A stretch of DNA of 64,000 nucleotides from Streptomyces maremycinicus (GCF_001184025.1 NZ_BBYG01000017.1:186001-250000), one strand, 5' to 3'. Numbered from the stretch's first letter, positions 1-8,937 are shown. Numbers and translations: made by a program. The notes: generated by a model not told the origin, from the letters alone.

Positions 1-405
1 GGTGGGCTTGCCGGTGTCGAAGGTGAGCACCCGGCGGCCGGGGGCGCCGTCGTCGTCCTCGGTGCTCACGCGGACCGTGTAGTGGGCGTTGGCGGCCAGC
101 GGCTCGGTGCTGTGCCAGCGGCTGCCGTCGGCGGCGAGTTCACCCGCCACGTAGCGGCCCGTGCCGTCCACCGCGGTGACGTCCGTGATGCGGTCGTCGT
201 CCTCCGCGGTGACCTCCAGCGGCTTGGCCGGGTCGGACTTCTTCCCGTCGCCACCGAGGTTGCGGAAGGAGATCTGGTCCGTCGCGTCGTAGGGGCGCGC
301 GGAGAGCGGGTTGCCGTCCGAGCCGCAGGCGCTGGCGACCGCGCCCAGGGCGATCACCAGCAGGGTGCAGCCGACGACGGTGCGAGGGCGGGGTTCGTGG
401 CTCAT
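1..405 (-). CDS. Ig-domain lipoprotein, probable L,D-transpeptidase (N-terminal part)
   Basis: Runs off the left edge; 135 codons are visible from the ATG at 403-405. Residues 1-27 form a lipoprotein signal: basic start (SHEPRPR), hydrophobic core (VVGCTLLVIALGAVA) and lipobox ASAC, so the product should be tethered outside the membrane. Residues 30-135 resemble the Ig-like domain that precedes the catalytic domain of actinobacterial L,D-transpeptidases (DGSRWHS, then NAHYTVRV, and FDTGKP near the end). The catalytic YkuD domain would lie outside the window, so the enzymatic call is inference from domain order. It lies downstream of ctaF on the same strand, separated by a strong hairpin. Confidence 0.65.
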   Translation of the reverse strand, partial: MSHEPRPRTVVGCTLLVIALGAVASACGSDGNPLSARPYDATDQISFRNLGGDGKKSDPAKPLEVTAEDDDRITDVTAVDGTGRYVAGELAADGSRWHSTEPLAANAHYTVRVSTEDDDGAPGRRVLTFDTGKPT

Positions 406-482
406 GGCTTCACGCTAGGGAGCCGCGTCAACCGCGGCGCGCTGGGTGACTCGGACGGAGGAGCTTCGTTGCGGCAAAAGCG

Positions 483-518
483 TGAGCCCGGACCCTCCTG
501 ACGGAGTGTCCGGGCTCA
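483..518 (-). terminator. Rho-independent-type hairpin after ctaF
   Basis: An 11-bp perfect inverted repeat (TGAGCCCGGAC / GTCCGGGCTCA, 483-493 and 508-518) encloses a 14-base loop just past the ctaF stop. It lacks a clear U-tract, as is usual in Streptomyces. It should separate the oxidase operon from the lipoprotein gene. Confidence 0.7.
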
Positions 519-536
519 GCCTGTGTCCCGCGCGTG

Positions 537-935
537 CTACTGGGTGCGGTTCTCACCGCGGTAGTACTCGAAGACCCAGCCCCACAGACCGATGAGGATC
601 AGCGGCAGCGAGAAGTACAGCAGCCACCAGCCGACAGCGACCCCCAGGAAGGCCAGGGCGCCGCCGATGCCCAGCGACAGCGGCTGCCAGCTGTGCGGAC
701 TGAAGAAGCCCAGCTCGCCGGCGTCGTCCGCGACATCCGCCTCCTTGTTGTCCTGCGCGCCCGCGTCGACCCGCCGGGCGGTGAAGCCCAGGTAGAAGCC
801 GATCATGATGCACAGGCCGAAGGCCAGGAAGAGGGCCGTGGTACCGGCCGGCTCCTTCGACCACACGCCATAGACGATCGCCATGACGAGGACGAAGACG
901 CTCAGCCAGACGAACATCTTGCCCTGGATCTTCAC
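537..935 (-). CDS. ctaF: Cytochrome c oxidase subunit 4 (actinobacterial type)
   Basis: A 132-residue protein with four hydrophobic segments, roughly 7-26, 32-52, 83-103 and 105-124, the layout of the small actinobacterial aa3 oxidase subunit IV. It starts at GTG 933-935, whose last bases overlap the ctaD stop (GTGA), so the two are translationally coupled. Its role is structural, within the membrane-embedded cytochrome aa3 complex that reduces O2 at the end of the aerobic chain. It has no redox ligands. The call rests on membrane topology, length and position directly after ctaD. Confidence 0.9.
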   Translation of the reverse strand: MKIQGKMFVWLSVFVLVMAIVYGVWSKEPAGTTALFLAFGLCIMIGFYLGFTARRVDAGAQDNKEADVADDAGELGFFSPHSWQPLSLGIGGALAFLGVAVGWWLLYFSLPLILIGLWGWVFEYYRGENRTQ

Positions 936-2668
936 TTGCCGGCCTCCTTGCTGCCCGAGATGGCACTGGCACCGTGGCCGGCGTGCTCCAGCTGCTCGAG
1001 CGCGGCGATCTCGGGGTGGTGCAGGTCGAACGCCGGGGATTCACTGCGGATCCGCGGCAGGGTGAGGAAGTTGTGGCGCGGCGGCGGGCAGGAGGTCGCC
1101 CACTCCAGGGAGCGGCCGTAGCCCCACGGGTCGTCGACGCCGACCGGCTTGCCGTACTTGGCGGTCTTCCACACGTTGTAGAAGAACGGCAGGACGGACA
1201 GACCGAGGACGAAGGAGCTGATCGTCGAGATCGTGTTCAGGGCGGTGAAGCCGTCGGCCGCCAGGTAGTCGGCGTACCGGCGCGGCATGCCCTCGGCACC
1301 CAGCCAGTGCTGGACCAGGAAGGTGCCGTGGAAGCCGACGAACAGCGTCCAGAAGGTGATCTTGCCGAGGCGCTCGTCGAGCATCTTGCCGGTGAACTTC
1401 GGCCACCAGAAGTGGAAGCCGGAGAACATCGCGAAGACGACGGTGCCGAAGACGACGTAGTGGAAGTGCGCCACCACGAAGTACGAGTCGGACACGTGGA
1501 AGTCCATCGGCGGCGAGGCCAGGATGACGCCGGTCAGACCACCGAAGGTGAAGGTGATGAGGAAGCCCGTCGCCCACAGCATCGGTGTCTCGAAGGACAG
1601 CGAGCCCTTCCACATCGTTCCGATCCAGTTGAAGAACTTCACGCCGGTCGGTACGGCGATGAGGAACGTCATGAAGGAGAAGAACGGCAGCAGCACGCCA
1701 CCCGTGACGTACATGTGGTGCGCCCACACCGTCACGGAGAGACCGGCGATCGAGATGGTCGCGGCGATCAGGCCCATGTAGCCGAACATCGGCTTGCGGG
1801 AGAACACCGGGATCACTTCGGAGATGATGCCGAAGAACGGCAGGGCGATGATGTACACCTCTGGATGGCCGAAGAACCAGAAGAGGTGCTGCCACAGCAA
1901 TGCACCGCCGTTGGCGGCGTCGAACACATGGGCACCGAACTTGCGGTCCGCCTCCAGGGCGAACAGCGCGGCCGCGAGGACCGGGAAGGCCAGCAGGACC
2001 AGGACACCGGTCAGCAGGACGTTCCAGGTGAAGATCGGCATCCGGAACATCGTCATGCCGGGCGCGCGCATGCAGATGATCGTGGTGATGAAGTTGACCG
2101 AGCCGAGGATCGTGCCGAAGCCGGAGAAGGCCAGACCCATGATCCACATGTCGGCGCCGATGCCCGGGCTGCGGACCGCGTCCGACAGCGGGGCGTAGGC
2201 GAACCAGCCGAAGTCGGCCGCACCCTGCGGGGTGAGGAAGCCGGCCACGGCGATGAGCGAGCCGAACAGGTAGAGCCAGTAGGCGAACATGTTCAGCCGC
2301 GGGAAGGCGACGTCCGGCGCGCCGATCTGGAGCGGCATGATCCAGTTCGTGAAGCCGGCGAACAGCGGCGTCGCGAACATCAGCAGCATGATCGTGCCGT
2401 GCATCGTGAACGCTTGGTTGAACTGTTCGTTCGACATGATCTGCAAGCCCGGGCGGGCGAGCTCGGCGCGCATGAGGAGCGCCATGACGCCACCGATGCA
2501 GAAGAACGCGAACGACGTGACCAGGTACAACGTACCGATGGTCTTGTGGTCGGTGGTCGTCAGCCACTTCACCACGACGTTGCCGGGCTGCTTGCGCCTG
2601 ACCGGCAGCTCGTTCTCGTACGAGTCCTCAGCTGCGGAGGCACCCTGGGGTTCGTTGAGGATGCTCAC
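932..2668 (-). CDS. ctaD: Cytochrome c oxidase subunit I
   Basis: Catalytic subunit (578 aa) of the aa3-type terminal oxidase; transfers electrons from heme a to the heme a3-CuB centre where O2 is reduced, with proton pumping. Signatures seen: low-spin heme histidine in TMHGTIMLL (His90), the CuB/cross-linked His-Tyr motif WFFGHPEVY near residue 267, the HH pair in WAHHMYV near 318, and HFHYVVFGT near 401 supplying heme ligands. About twelve membrane spans. The start is GTG 2666-2668, overlapping the ctaC stop as GTGA; longer upstream reading is antisense-free but lacks support and would run into ctaC. Part of the ctaC-ctaD-ctaF operon. Confidence 0.97.
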   Translation of the reverse strand: MSILNEPQGASAAEDSYENELPVRRKQPGNVVVKWLTTTDHKTIGTLYLVTSFAFFCIGGVMALLMRAELARPGLQIMSNEQFNQAFTMHGTIMLLMFATPLFAGFTNWIMPLQIGAPDVAFPRLNMFAYWLYLFGSLIAVAGFLTPQGAADFGWFAYAPLSDAVRSPGIGADMWIMGLAFSGFGTILGSVNFITTIICMRAPGMTMFRMPIFTWNVLLTGVLVLLAFPVLAAALFALEADRKFGAHVFDAANGGALLWQHLFWFFGHPEVYIIALPFFGIISEVIPVFSRKPMFGYMGLIAATISIAGLSVTVWAHHMYVTGGVLLPFFSFMTFLIAVPTGVKFFNWIGTMWKGSLSFETPMLWATGFLITFTFGGLTGVILASPPMDFHVSDSYFVVAHFHYVVFGTVVFAMFSGFHFWWPKFTGKMLDERLGKITFWTLFVGFHGTFLVQHWLGAEGMPRRYADYLAADGFTALNTISTISSFVLGLSVLPFFYNVWKTAKYGKPVGVDDPWGYGRSLEWATSCPPPRHNFLTLPRIRSESPAFDLHHPEIAALEQLEHAGHGASAISGSKEAGK

Positions 2669-3624
2669 AGGTTGTTCGTCTCCCGGTTCTTCTCGTGGCT
2701 CGTCTGCTCGATGCCCGCGGGAACGTAACCGGTCTGCCCCTTCTTCACGAGGTCCTTGAGGTGCTGCTCGTAGCGCTCCTGGGAGACGACCTTCACGTTG
2801 AAGAGCATCCGGGAGTGGTCGACGCCGCAGAGCTCGGCGCACTTGCCCAGGTAGGTGCCCTCCTTGTTGGGGGTCACCTGGAAGGAGTTGGTGTGGCCCG
2901 GGATGACGTCCTGCTTCATGAGGAACGGCACCACCCAGAAGGAGTGGATGACGTCACGCGAGGTGAGGACGAAGCGGACCGTCTTGCCCTCGGGGAGCCA
3001 GAGGGTCGGGCCGGGGTTGTTGGTCTGCGGGTTCCGCTCACCGGGAGTACCGCAGGTGTAGACGCCGCCGGCGTTGTCGGGGAAGTCCGCCTTGAACCGG
3101 TCCGGGATCGCGGCCAGGTTCTCGTCGGTCTTCGCGTTCCCGTCGGAACCGTCGACGTTCTCGATGTAGTTGAAGCACCAGCTCCACTGGAAGCCGACCA
3201 CGTTGACCGTGACGTCGGGCTTCTTGTCGAGGCTCAGCAGCTTCGACTCGTCACGGGCCGTGAAGTAGAACAGCACCGAGACGATGATGATCGGAACGAC
3301 CGTGTACAGCGCCTCGATGGGCATGTTGTACCGGGTCTGCGGAGGAACTTCGACCTTGGTGCGGCTGCGCCGGTGGAAGAAAGCACTCCACAGGATCAGG
3401 CCCCACACCAGCACGCCGGTGGCCAGCGCGGCTGCCCAGGAGCCCTGCCACAGGGAGAGGATCCGCGGAGCCTCTTCTGTGACCGGGGTGGGCATGCCAA
3501 GGCGGGGGAAGTCCTTGTATGTGCAACCGGTGGCGGTCGCCAGGACCAGGCCCGCGGTCATTGCCTGGAGCAGCTTCCGCCGCATCGGGCGCCGCGGCGA
3601 GCGGTCGGAGCCGTTGGGACTCAC
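2665..3624 (-). CDS. ctaC: Cytochrome c oxidase subunit II
   Basis: A 319-residue lipoprotein subunit that accepts electrons at the CuA site on the outer face of the membrane. The N-terminus has a basic region (RRPMRRK), a hydrophobic core and lipobox ATGC (Cys34), followed by two membrane spans. The binuclear CuA motif GKCAELCGVDHSRM lies at about residues 257-271, with the upstream ligand histidine in VIHSFWV. GTG 3622-3624 is preferred to upstream starts because it gives the usual length and puts the signal peptide close to the N-terminus. First gene of the operon; the promoter must lie in the 3625-3908 gap. Confidence 0.95.
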   Translation of the reverse strand: MSPNGSDRSPRRPMRRKLLQAMTAGLVLATATGCTYKDFPRLGMPTPVTEEAPRILSLWQGSWAAALATGVLVWGLILWSAFFHRRSRTKVEVPPQTRYNMPIEALYTVVPIIIVSVLFYFTARDESKLLSLDKKPDVTVNVVGFQWSWCFNYIENVDGSDGNAKTDENLAAIPDRFKADFPDNAGGVYTCGTPGERNPQTNNPGPTLWLPEGKTVRFVLTSRDVIHSFWVVPFLMKQDVIPGHTNSFQVTPNKEGTYLGKCAELCGVDHSRMLFNVKVVSQERYEQHLKDLVKKGQTGYVPAGIEQTSHEKNRETNNL

Positions 3625-3841
3625 GTAGCGCCTTCCCGAGAGTCTCGCCCGCGCGGTTGGCTGCGGCCTGCCTTCTCGCGGGTCGGTCGCCGCCCTGCGT
3701 CGGGCAGGGGTTTGGATGTTTATGCGGACCAAACCCTAGCCGACGCCCTCCGGGGGTTCGCGGGGAGGGTGGCATACGCGCGAGGGGTCACCCGAAAGCG
3801 CCTAGTAGCTCGGGGATTCAGGTGCTTTGGCGTGCGCGGGC

Positions 3842-3880
3842 CCCGTCGTGGCTGGTCGCGCGGTTCCCCGCGCCCCTGTT
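3842..3880. repeat. Dispersed Streptomyces intergenic repeat, type A copy 1
   Basis: The stretch reading CGTGGCTGGTCGCGCGGTTC then CCCGCGCCCC lies in the 284-base gap between the divergent ctaC and desulfurase genes. I recognise the GTCGCGC(A/G)GTTCCCCGCGCCCC core as a sequence found many times in Streptomyces chromosomes. A shorter, degenerate relative sits at 32622-32648 in this window. The rest of the gap carries the two outward promoters. Confidence 0.6.
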
Positions 3881-3908
3881 CGCCCCGCCCACGTTCTAAC
3901 GTTGCCGT

Positions 3909-5291
3909 GTGGGCTACTTCGACGCTGCTTCCGCCGCTCCCCTCCATCCCGTCGCCCGGCAGGCCCTGTTGGCCGCGCTCGACGACGGGTGGGCCGACCC
4001 CGCACGCCTCTACCGGGAGGGTCGGCGGGCCCGGATCCTGCTCGACGCGGCCCGCGAGGCCATGGCGGAGGCCATGGGCTGCCGGCCGGACGAGACGGTG
4101 TTCACCTCCTCCGGCACACGGGCCGTCCACACCGGGATCGCCGGTGTGTCGGCCGGGCGCCGGCGGGTCGGACGTCACCTGATCGTGTCAGCGGTCGAAC
4201 ACTCCTCGGTACTCCATTCGGCGGAGGCGTTCGAGGCGGAGGGCGGGACCGTGACCCGGGTACCGGTGGACCGGACCGGCGCGGTCGCCGTGGAGTCGTA
4301 CGCCGGGGCCCTGCGCTCCGACACCGCGCTCGCCTGTCTCCAGTCGGCCAACCACGAGGTGGGGACCGAGCAGCCGGTGGCCGCCGTGGCCGAGCTGTGC
4401 CGGGAGGCGGGGGTGCCGCTGCTGGTGGACGCGGCGCAGTCGCTCGGCTGGGGACCGGTCGCGGGACCCTGGTCGGTGCTGGCGGCGAGCGCGCACAAGT
4501 GGGGCGGGCCGTCCGGGGTGGGTGTGCTCGCGGTGCGCAAGGGCGTGCGGTTCGCCGTCCGAGGGCCGGTGGACGAGCGGGAGTCGGGGCGCGCGGCGGG
4601 GTTCGAGAACCTTCCGGCGATCGTGGCCGCGGCGGCCTCGCTGCGGGCGGTGCGGGCGGAGGCGGCGGCCGAGGCGGCACGGCTGCGGGAGCTGACGGCG
4701 CGGATCCGGGAGCGGGTGGCGGCCCTCGTGCCGGATGTGGAGGTCGTCGGTGATCCGCGGCGGCGGCTGCCGGGGATCGTCACCTTCTCCTGTCTGTACG
4801 TCGACGGGGAGACGCTGCTGCACGAGTTGGACCGGGAGGGGTTCTCCGTGTCCTCCGGGTCGTCCTGCACCAGCAGCACGCTGACGCCCAGCCATGTGCT
4901 GAGGGCGATGGGGGTGCTGAGTGAGGGAAACGTGCGGGTTTCGCTGCCGCCGGGGGTCGCCGAGGAGGACGTCGAACGGTTCCTCGCCGTGCTGCCGGGG
5001 GCGGTGGCCGGGGTGCGCGAGAAGCTGGGGGCGCCCGGGCCGGCGGCCGCCGCCGAGGTGCGCGGGGACGCGCTCGTGGTGGACGCGCTGGGCAAGCGGT
5101 GCCCGATTCCCGTCATCGAGCTGGCGAAGGTCATCGGGGAGGTGCCGGTCGGGGGCACGGTGCGGGTGCTGTCCGACGACGAGGCGGCCCGCCTGGACAT
5201 TCCCGCGTGGTGCGAGATGCGGGAGCAGGAGTACGTCGGTGAGGAGCCGGCGGACCGTGGCTCGGCCTACGTGGTCCGCCGGCTGTCCTGA
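3909..5291 (+). CDS. Cysteine desulfurase (class V aminotransferase) fused to a TusA-like domain
   Basis: A 460-residue PLP enzyme. Residues 1-370 are a NifS/IscS-like cysteine desulfurase: PLP lysine in SAHKWGG (about 197), histidine in SAVEHSS, and the mobile-loop cysteine in SSGSSCTSS (about 319) that carries the persulfide. Residues 385-460 form a TusA/SirA-like sulfur carrier with its conserved Cys-Pro in GKRCPIPVIELAK (about 398). The natural reading is that sulfur passes from desulfurase to carrier on one chain. Start GTG 3909 has a TAACGT box 6 bases upstream and no Shine-Dalgarno, suggesting a leaderless transcript. Which pathway receives the sulfur (tRNA thiolation, cofactor) is not shown. 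Confidence 0.9.
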   Translation: MGYFDAASAAPLHPVARQALLAALDDGWADPARLYREGRRARILLDAAREAMAEAMGCRPDETVFTSSGTRAVHTGIAGVSAGRRRVGRHLIVSAVEHSSVLHSAEAFEAEGGTVTRVPVDRTGAVAVESYAGALRSDTALACLQSANHEVGTEQPVAAVAELCREAGVPLLVDAAQSLGWGPVAGPWSVLAASAHKWGGPSGVGVLAVRKGVRFAVRGPVDERESGRAAGFENLPAIVAAAASLRAVRAEAAAEAARLRELTARIRERVAALVPDVEVVGDPRRRLPGIVTFSCLYVDGETLLHELDREGFSVSSGSSCTSSTLTPSHVLRAMGVLSEGNVRVSLPPGVAEEDVERFLAVLPGAVAGVREKLGAPGPAAAAEVRGDALVVDALGKRCPIPVIELAKVIGEVPVGGTVRVLSDDEAARLDIPAWCEMREQEYVGEEPADRGSAYVVRRLS

Positions 5292-5292
5292 G

Positions 5293-6267
5293 TCAGGCCA
5301 GGTGCTTGCGGACCTCGGTGGCGGCCTCGTCGCCGTAGGCCTTGGTGAAGCGGTCCATGAAGTGGACGCGGCTCAGCCGGTACTCCTGGGTGCCGACCGT
5401 CTCGATCACGAGGGTGGCCAGCATGCAGCCGATCTGCGCGGCCCGCTCGTGGGAGACGCCCCAGGCCAGGCCGGAGAGGAAGCCGGCCCGGAAGGCGTCG
5501 CCGACGCCCGTCGGCTCGACCTTGGCCTCCTCCTCCGGGCAGCCGACCTCGATCGGGTCCTCGCCGGCCCGCTCGATGCGGACGCCGCGCGAGCCGAGGG
5601 TGGTGACGCGGTGGCCGACCTTGGCGAGGATCTCGGCGTCCGTCCAGCCGGTCTTGGACTCGATGAGGCCCTTCTCGTACTCGTTGGAGAACAGGTACGT
5701 GGCGCCCTCCAGCAGTATCCGGATCTCGTCGCCGTTCATCCGGGCGATCTGCTGGGAGAAGTCGGCCGCGAAGGGGATCGACCGGGAGCGGCACTCCTCC
5801 GTGTGGCGGAGCATCGCCTCCGGGTCGTCGGCGCCGATCAGGACCAGGTCCAGGCCGCCCACGCGGTCGGCGACGGTCTTCAGCTCGATGAGGCGGGCCT
5901 CGCTCATCGCACCGGTGTAGAAGGAGCCGATCTGGTTGTGGTCGGCGTCGGTGGTGCACACGAAGCGGGCCGTGTGCAGGGTCTCGGAGATGCGGACCGA
6001 CCCGGTGTCGACGCCGTGCCGGTCCAGCCAGGCCCGGTACTCGTCGAAGTCCGCGCCCGCGGCGCCGACCAGGATCGGGGCGGTTCCCAGCTGTCCCATG
6101 CCGAAGGCGATGTTCGCGCCCACGCCTCCCCGGCGTACGTCCAGGTTGTCCACCAGGAAGGAGAGCGAGACCGTGTGCAGCTGGTCCGCGACGAGCTGGT
6201 CGGCGAAGCGGCCGGGGAACGTCATGAGGTGGTCGGTGGCGATGGAGCCGGTGACTGCGATGCGCAC
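5293..6267 (-). CDS. PfkB-family sugar/nucleoside kinase, adenosine kinase type
   Basis: A 324-residue ribokinase-fold kinase. The N-terminus MRIAVTGSIATDHLMTFPGR and the C-terminal PfkB signature EPTGVGDAFRAGFLSG (catalytic Asp in GVGDAF) are intact. Length and several blocks (SFLVDNL, HTARFVCTTD, PGAMSEAR-like YTGAMSEAR) closely follow Mycobacterium tuberculosis AdoK as I remember it, so phosphorylation of adenosine to AMP is the best guess; other PfkB substrates are possible. It faces the desulfurase gene tail to tail with a single base between stop codons. Confidence 0.85.
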   Translation of the reverse strand: MRIAVTGSIATDHLMTFPGRFADQLVADQLHTVSLSFLVDNLDVRRGGVGANIAFGMGQLGTAPILVGAAGADFDEYRAWLDRHGVDTGSVRISETLHTARFVCTTDADHNQIGSFYTGAMSEARLIELKTVADRVGGLDLVLIGADDPEAMLRHTEECRSRSIPFAADFSQQIARMNGDEIRILLEGATYLFSNEYEKGLIESKTGWTDAEILAKVGHRVTTLGSRGVRIERAGEDPIEVGCPEEEAKVEPTGVGDAFRAGFLSGLAWGVSHERAAQIGCMLATLVIETVGTQEYRLSRVHFMDRFTKAYGDEAATEVRKHLA

Positions 6268-6397
6268 GGCGTGGACTCTCCTGAGGGGAGGGGGATTGAC
6301 AGTTCACGCTACCCGGTGGACCGGCGCCACTGAAGCAGCCGAAACTACCCGATAGTAGATCTTTCTTCACGGGCTCCGGCGTGCATACGGTTCGGCT

Positions 6398-6607
6398 ATG
6401 ACGAACCTCAAGGTCCATGCCCCCGCTCCGGCCGACCTCGACGGCGACCTGGCGTCGCTGCGGGGTGACGGCGCCCGGATGGCTCGGCACTGGGCCGCTC
6501 CGGAGAAGACCGCCTCCCGTCCGGTCTCCCCGTCACTCATCCTCGGCGTGACCGTCCCGGCGACGTCGGCGCGACTCCTGGAGGCGATGCCGGACTACGG
6601 CAACTAG
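6398..6607 (+). CDS. Small hypothetical protein (69 aa)
   Basis: Starts with ATG 6398. TACGGT, a plausible -10 box, ends 6 bases before the start and there is no ribosome-binding site, which fits a leaderless mRNA. Codon use follows the strand-specific GC3 pattern of real genes. No membrane segment, signal or recognised motif; the sequence is polar with several Ala/Pro (APAPADLDGDLASLRGDGAR). It stands alone, divergent from the PfkB kinase gene. No function can be given. Confidence 0.5.
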   Translation: MTNLKVHAPAPADLDGDLASLRGDGARMARHWAAPEKTASRPVSPSLILGVTVPATSARLLEAMPDYGN

Positions 6608-6759
6608 AGCAGCCAGGAGAGCTCCTCGGGGGTGATCCCCCGAAATTTCTTCGGTACGGCGCTCGGGAGGGAACCGTGCGCTCCCCCGCCGCGTCCCATC
6701 GCCGTCCCCCGTAAAGGGGAGGTGAGGTACGCCAACAGGGCAGCCGAAGGAGCGATGCG

Positions 6760-8937
6760 GTGAACACCGAGCGACCCGAGAACGACGACGCCGCGCGCGA
6801 GCCGGAGAAGACGGGTGCGGAGACGGCCGAGGCCAGGGCCTCGGCCGAGCGGGCCGGGGGCCGGGAGGCGCGGGCCGAGGACGTGTCGGCGGAGGACGCA
6901 CGGGCCGCGGAGGACGTTGAGGCCGCGGAGGCTGCGCCGACCGTGAAGGCCGGTGCCCCGGAGTCCGAGGCCGGTGCCCCGGAGGCGGAGGCCGGTGCCC
7001 CGGAGGCGAAGGCCGGGCTTCCCGGCGGTCCCGCCGGTTCCGGGGCGGGGGCTTCCGCCGGATCCGGGGCAGCAACTTCCGCCGCATCCGAGACCGGGAC
7101 CTCCGCCGGAGGCGGGGCCGGGGCGGCTTCCGCCGGGGCCGGGGCTTCGGCCGGATCTGGGGCGGGGGCCTCCGCCGGATCCGAGGCAGGGGCCTCCGCC
7201 GGATCCGAGGCCGGGACTTCCCCCGGATCCGAGGCCGGGACTTCCCCCGGATCCGAGGCCAGGACTTCCGCCGGATCCGAGGCCGGGACTTCCGCCGGAT
7301 CCGAGGCCGGTACCCCCGACCGGACCGGTGGACGGGTCTCCGGTGCCGAGGGCATCGATCCGGGCGAGGCGCCCGTCGCTCCCGGCTCCGCCGCTCCCGA
7401 GGCCGATGCGAATGCCGACGGCGACGGCGACGGCGACGGCGACGAGCATGTCGTCGGGTCGGTGGGCGGCGACGTGCCCCCGGCCGCCCCGCGGCGCCGC
7501 TCCCCCGTGTTCATCGCCTCCGTCGCGGCCGCCGTGCTGCTGGTGGGCGGAGGCGGGGCCTATCTGACCTCCAGCGCGGCCGGCGGCTCGGGCGGGAACG
7601 CCGGAGCCGGGTCGCCGTCCGGGGACGGCACGCCCGCGGCACTCCTTCTGGACGACCACTCCGGGGGTACGGGTACCGGCACGGACACCCCCGAGGGCGG
7701 TACGAGCGGCATCGCGCCCGGCGAGCCCAACCCCTACGGGGTGACCTACAAGGCCGGCGGCCCGCTTCCCGACGGTCCCGGCTCCGCGCCCGTGTACTGG
7801 GCGAAGGGCGAGGTCACGAAGGACGAGGTGGCCAGGCTGGCGAAGGCGCTGGGGGCCGAGGGGACGCCGGTCGCCGACGGGGAGGCCTGGAAGGTCGGCT
7901 CGGGGAACGACGGCTCGGGCCCGGTGCTGCGGGTGAACCGGCAGGCGCCGGGGATGTGGACGTTCACCCGGTACACCCCGGGCACCGACAACTGCACGGC
8001 CGGCACCGACAAGTGCGCCGTGACCCCCTCGGCCGGGACCGGCACCCCGGTGAGCGAGGCGGCCGCGAAGAAGGCGGCGGCACCGGTCCTGGAAGCGGTC
8101 GGACAGGACGGCGCCGAGGTGGACGCGAGCCAGGTCATGGGGAGCCTGCGAGTGGTCAACGCCGAGCCGGTCTTCGGCGAACTGCCCTCCTACGGCTGGA
8201 CGACCGGGATCAGCGTCGACGCCAGGGGCGAGGTGGTCGCGGGGAACGGGCAGCTGGAGACGCCGGTCAAGGGCGACACGTACCCGCTGCTGACCGCGCG
8301 GGAGGCGCTGGACGCGTTGAACGCGGCGCCGGGCACGGACCACCGGATGGGCATCGGCGGCTGCGCCGGTCCGGTGCCGCTGAAGGACCGGCTGGAGAGT
8401 CCCTGCGATACGGGCACGGCCACGCCCCAGGCGCGGACGGCGACGGTCGAGGACGCGGTGCTCGGGCTCGCCCCGCACACCTCGGGCGGGCGGCAGGTGC
8501 TCGTCCCGTCCTGGCTGTTCGACGTGCGCGCCTCCGGGGTCGCGGGCGGCTACACGGTGACGCAGCCGGCCGTCGAACCGGCGTATCTGAAGTCCGCCAC
8601 CACTCCCACCCCCGCCCCCACGCCGACGCCGACCGGGTCCTCGGGGACGCGGGAGGTGCAGGTGAACGGCTACACCGCCGAGGGCGACGACCTGGTCGTG
8701 AGCTTCACCGGCGGGGTGTGCGGCGACTACGCGGCCACGGCGACCGAGAGCGGTGCCCAGGTGAAGGTCACGGTGACCGAGACGCCCTGGAAGGACAAGG
8801 TCTGCATCCTGATCGCCAAGGAGTACCACCTGAAGGTGCACCTGGACGCGTCGCTCGGCAGCCGGAAGGTCGTCGGGTCGGACGGCGCCGCGATCCCGCT
8901 GGAGAAGGCGGGCGCCCGGCTCCCGCAGGCCCGGTAG
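6760..8937 (+). CDS. Large single-pass membrane protein with acidic Ala/Gly/Glu repeat region
   Basis: A 725-residue protein starting at GTG 6760, with GAAGGAG 8 bases upstream. Residues 1-245 are low-complexity, Glu/Ala/Gly-rich and probably cytoplasmic, with tandem 8-residue units such as GSEAGTSP around residues 128-185 and an Asp-Gly run (DGDGDGDGDE) near 225. One membrane span (about 249-270, PVFIASVAAAVLLVGGGGAYL) follows a basic PRRR. The outer part (about 290-725) has no recognised catalytic motif; it has paired cysteines (NCTAGTDKCA, GGCAGP with SPCDTG, GVCGDY with KVCILIA) that could form disulfides, and a Thr/Pro linker near 610-625. Streptomyces has similar proteins annotated only as large membrane proteins. 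Confidence 0.85.
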   Translation: MNTERPENDDAAREPEKTGAETAEARASAERAGGREARAEDVSAEDARAAEDVEAAEAAPTVKAGAPESEAGAPEAEAGAPEAKAGLPGGPAGSGAGASAGSGAATSAASETGTSAGGGAGAASAGAGASAGSGAGASAGSEAGASAGSEAGTSPGSEAGTSPGSEARTSAGSEAGTSAGSEAGTPDRTGGRVSGAEGIDPGEAPVAPGSAAPEADANADGDGDGDGDEHVVGSVGGDVPPAAPRRRSPVFIASVAAAVLLVGGGGAYLTSSAAGGSGGNAGAGSPSGDGTPAALLLDDHSGGTGTGTDTPEGGTSGIAPGEPNPYGVTYKAGGPLPDGPGSAPVYWAKGEVTKDEVARLAKALGAEGTPVADGEAWKVGSGNDGSGPVLRVNRQAPGMWTFTRYTPGTDNCTAGTDKCAVTPSAGTGTPVSEAAAKKAAAPVLEAVGQDGAEVDASQVMGSLRVVNAEPVFGELPSYGWTTGISVDARGEVVAGNGQLETPVKGDTYPLLTAREALDALNAAPGTDHRMGIGGCAGPVPLKDRLESPCDTGTATPQARTATVEDAVLGLAPHTSGGRQVLVPSWLFDVRASGVAGGYTVTQPAVEPAYLKSATTPTPAPTPTPTGSSGTREVQVNGYTAEGDDLVVSFTGGVCGDYAATATESGAQVKVTVTETPWKDKVCILIAKEYHLKVHLDASLGSRKVVGSDGAAIPLEKAGARLPQAR
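7141..7312 (+). repeat. In-frame 24-bp tandem repeats in the large membrane protein gene
   Basis: About seven consecutive 24-bp units encode variants of GS(E/G)AG(T/A)S(A/P). Most units contain the same GGATCC hexamer and differ at one to three bases. Being a multiple of three, unit gain or loss keeps the frame. A looser array of GAPE(S/A)EA-type units precedes it near 6950-7015. Confidence 0.85.

Noticed and set aside
974..2728. 584-residue plus-strand reading frame
   Set aside because: Antisense shadow of ctaD, whose heme and CuB motifs are intact; the shadow has no motif and is rich in Arg/Glu/Gly as expected for GC-rich antisense.
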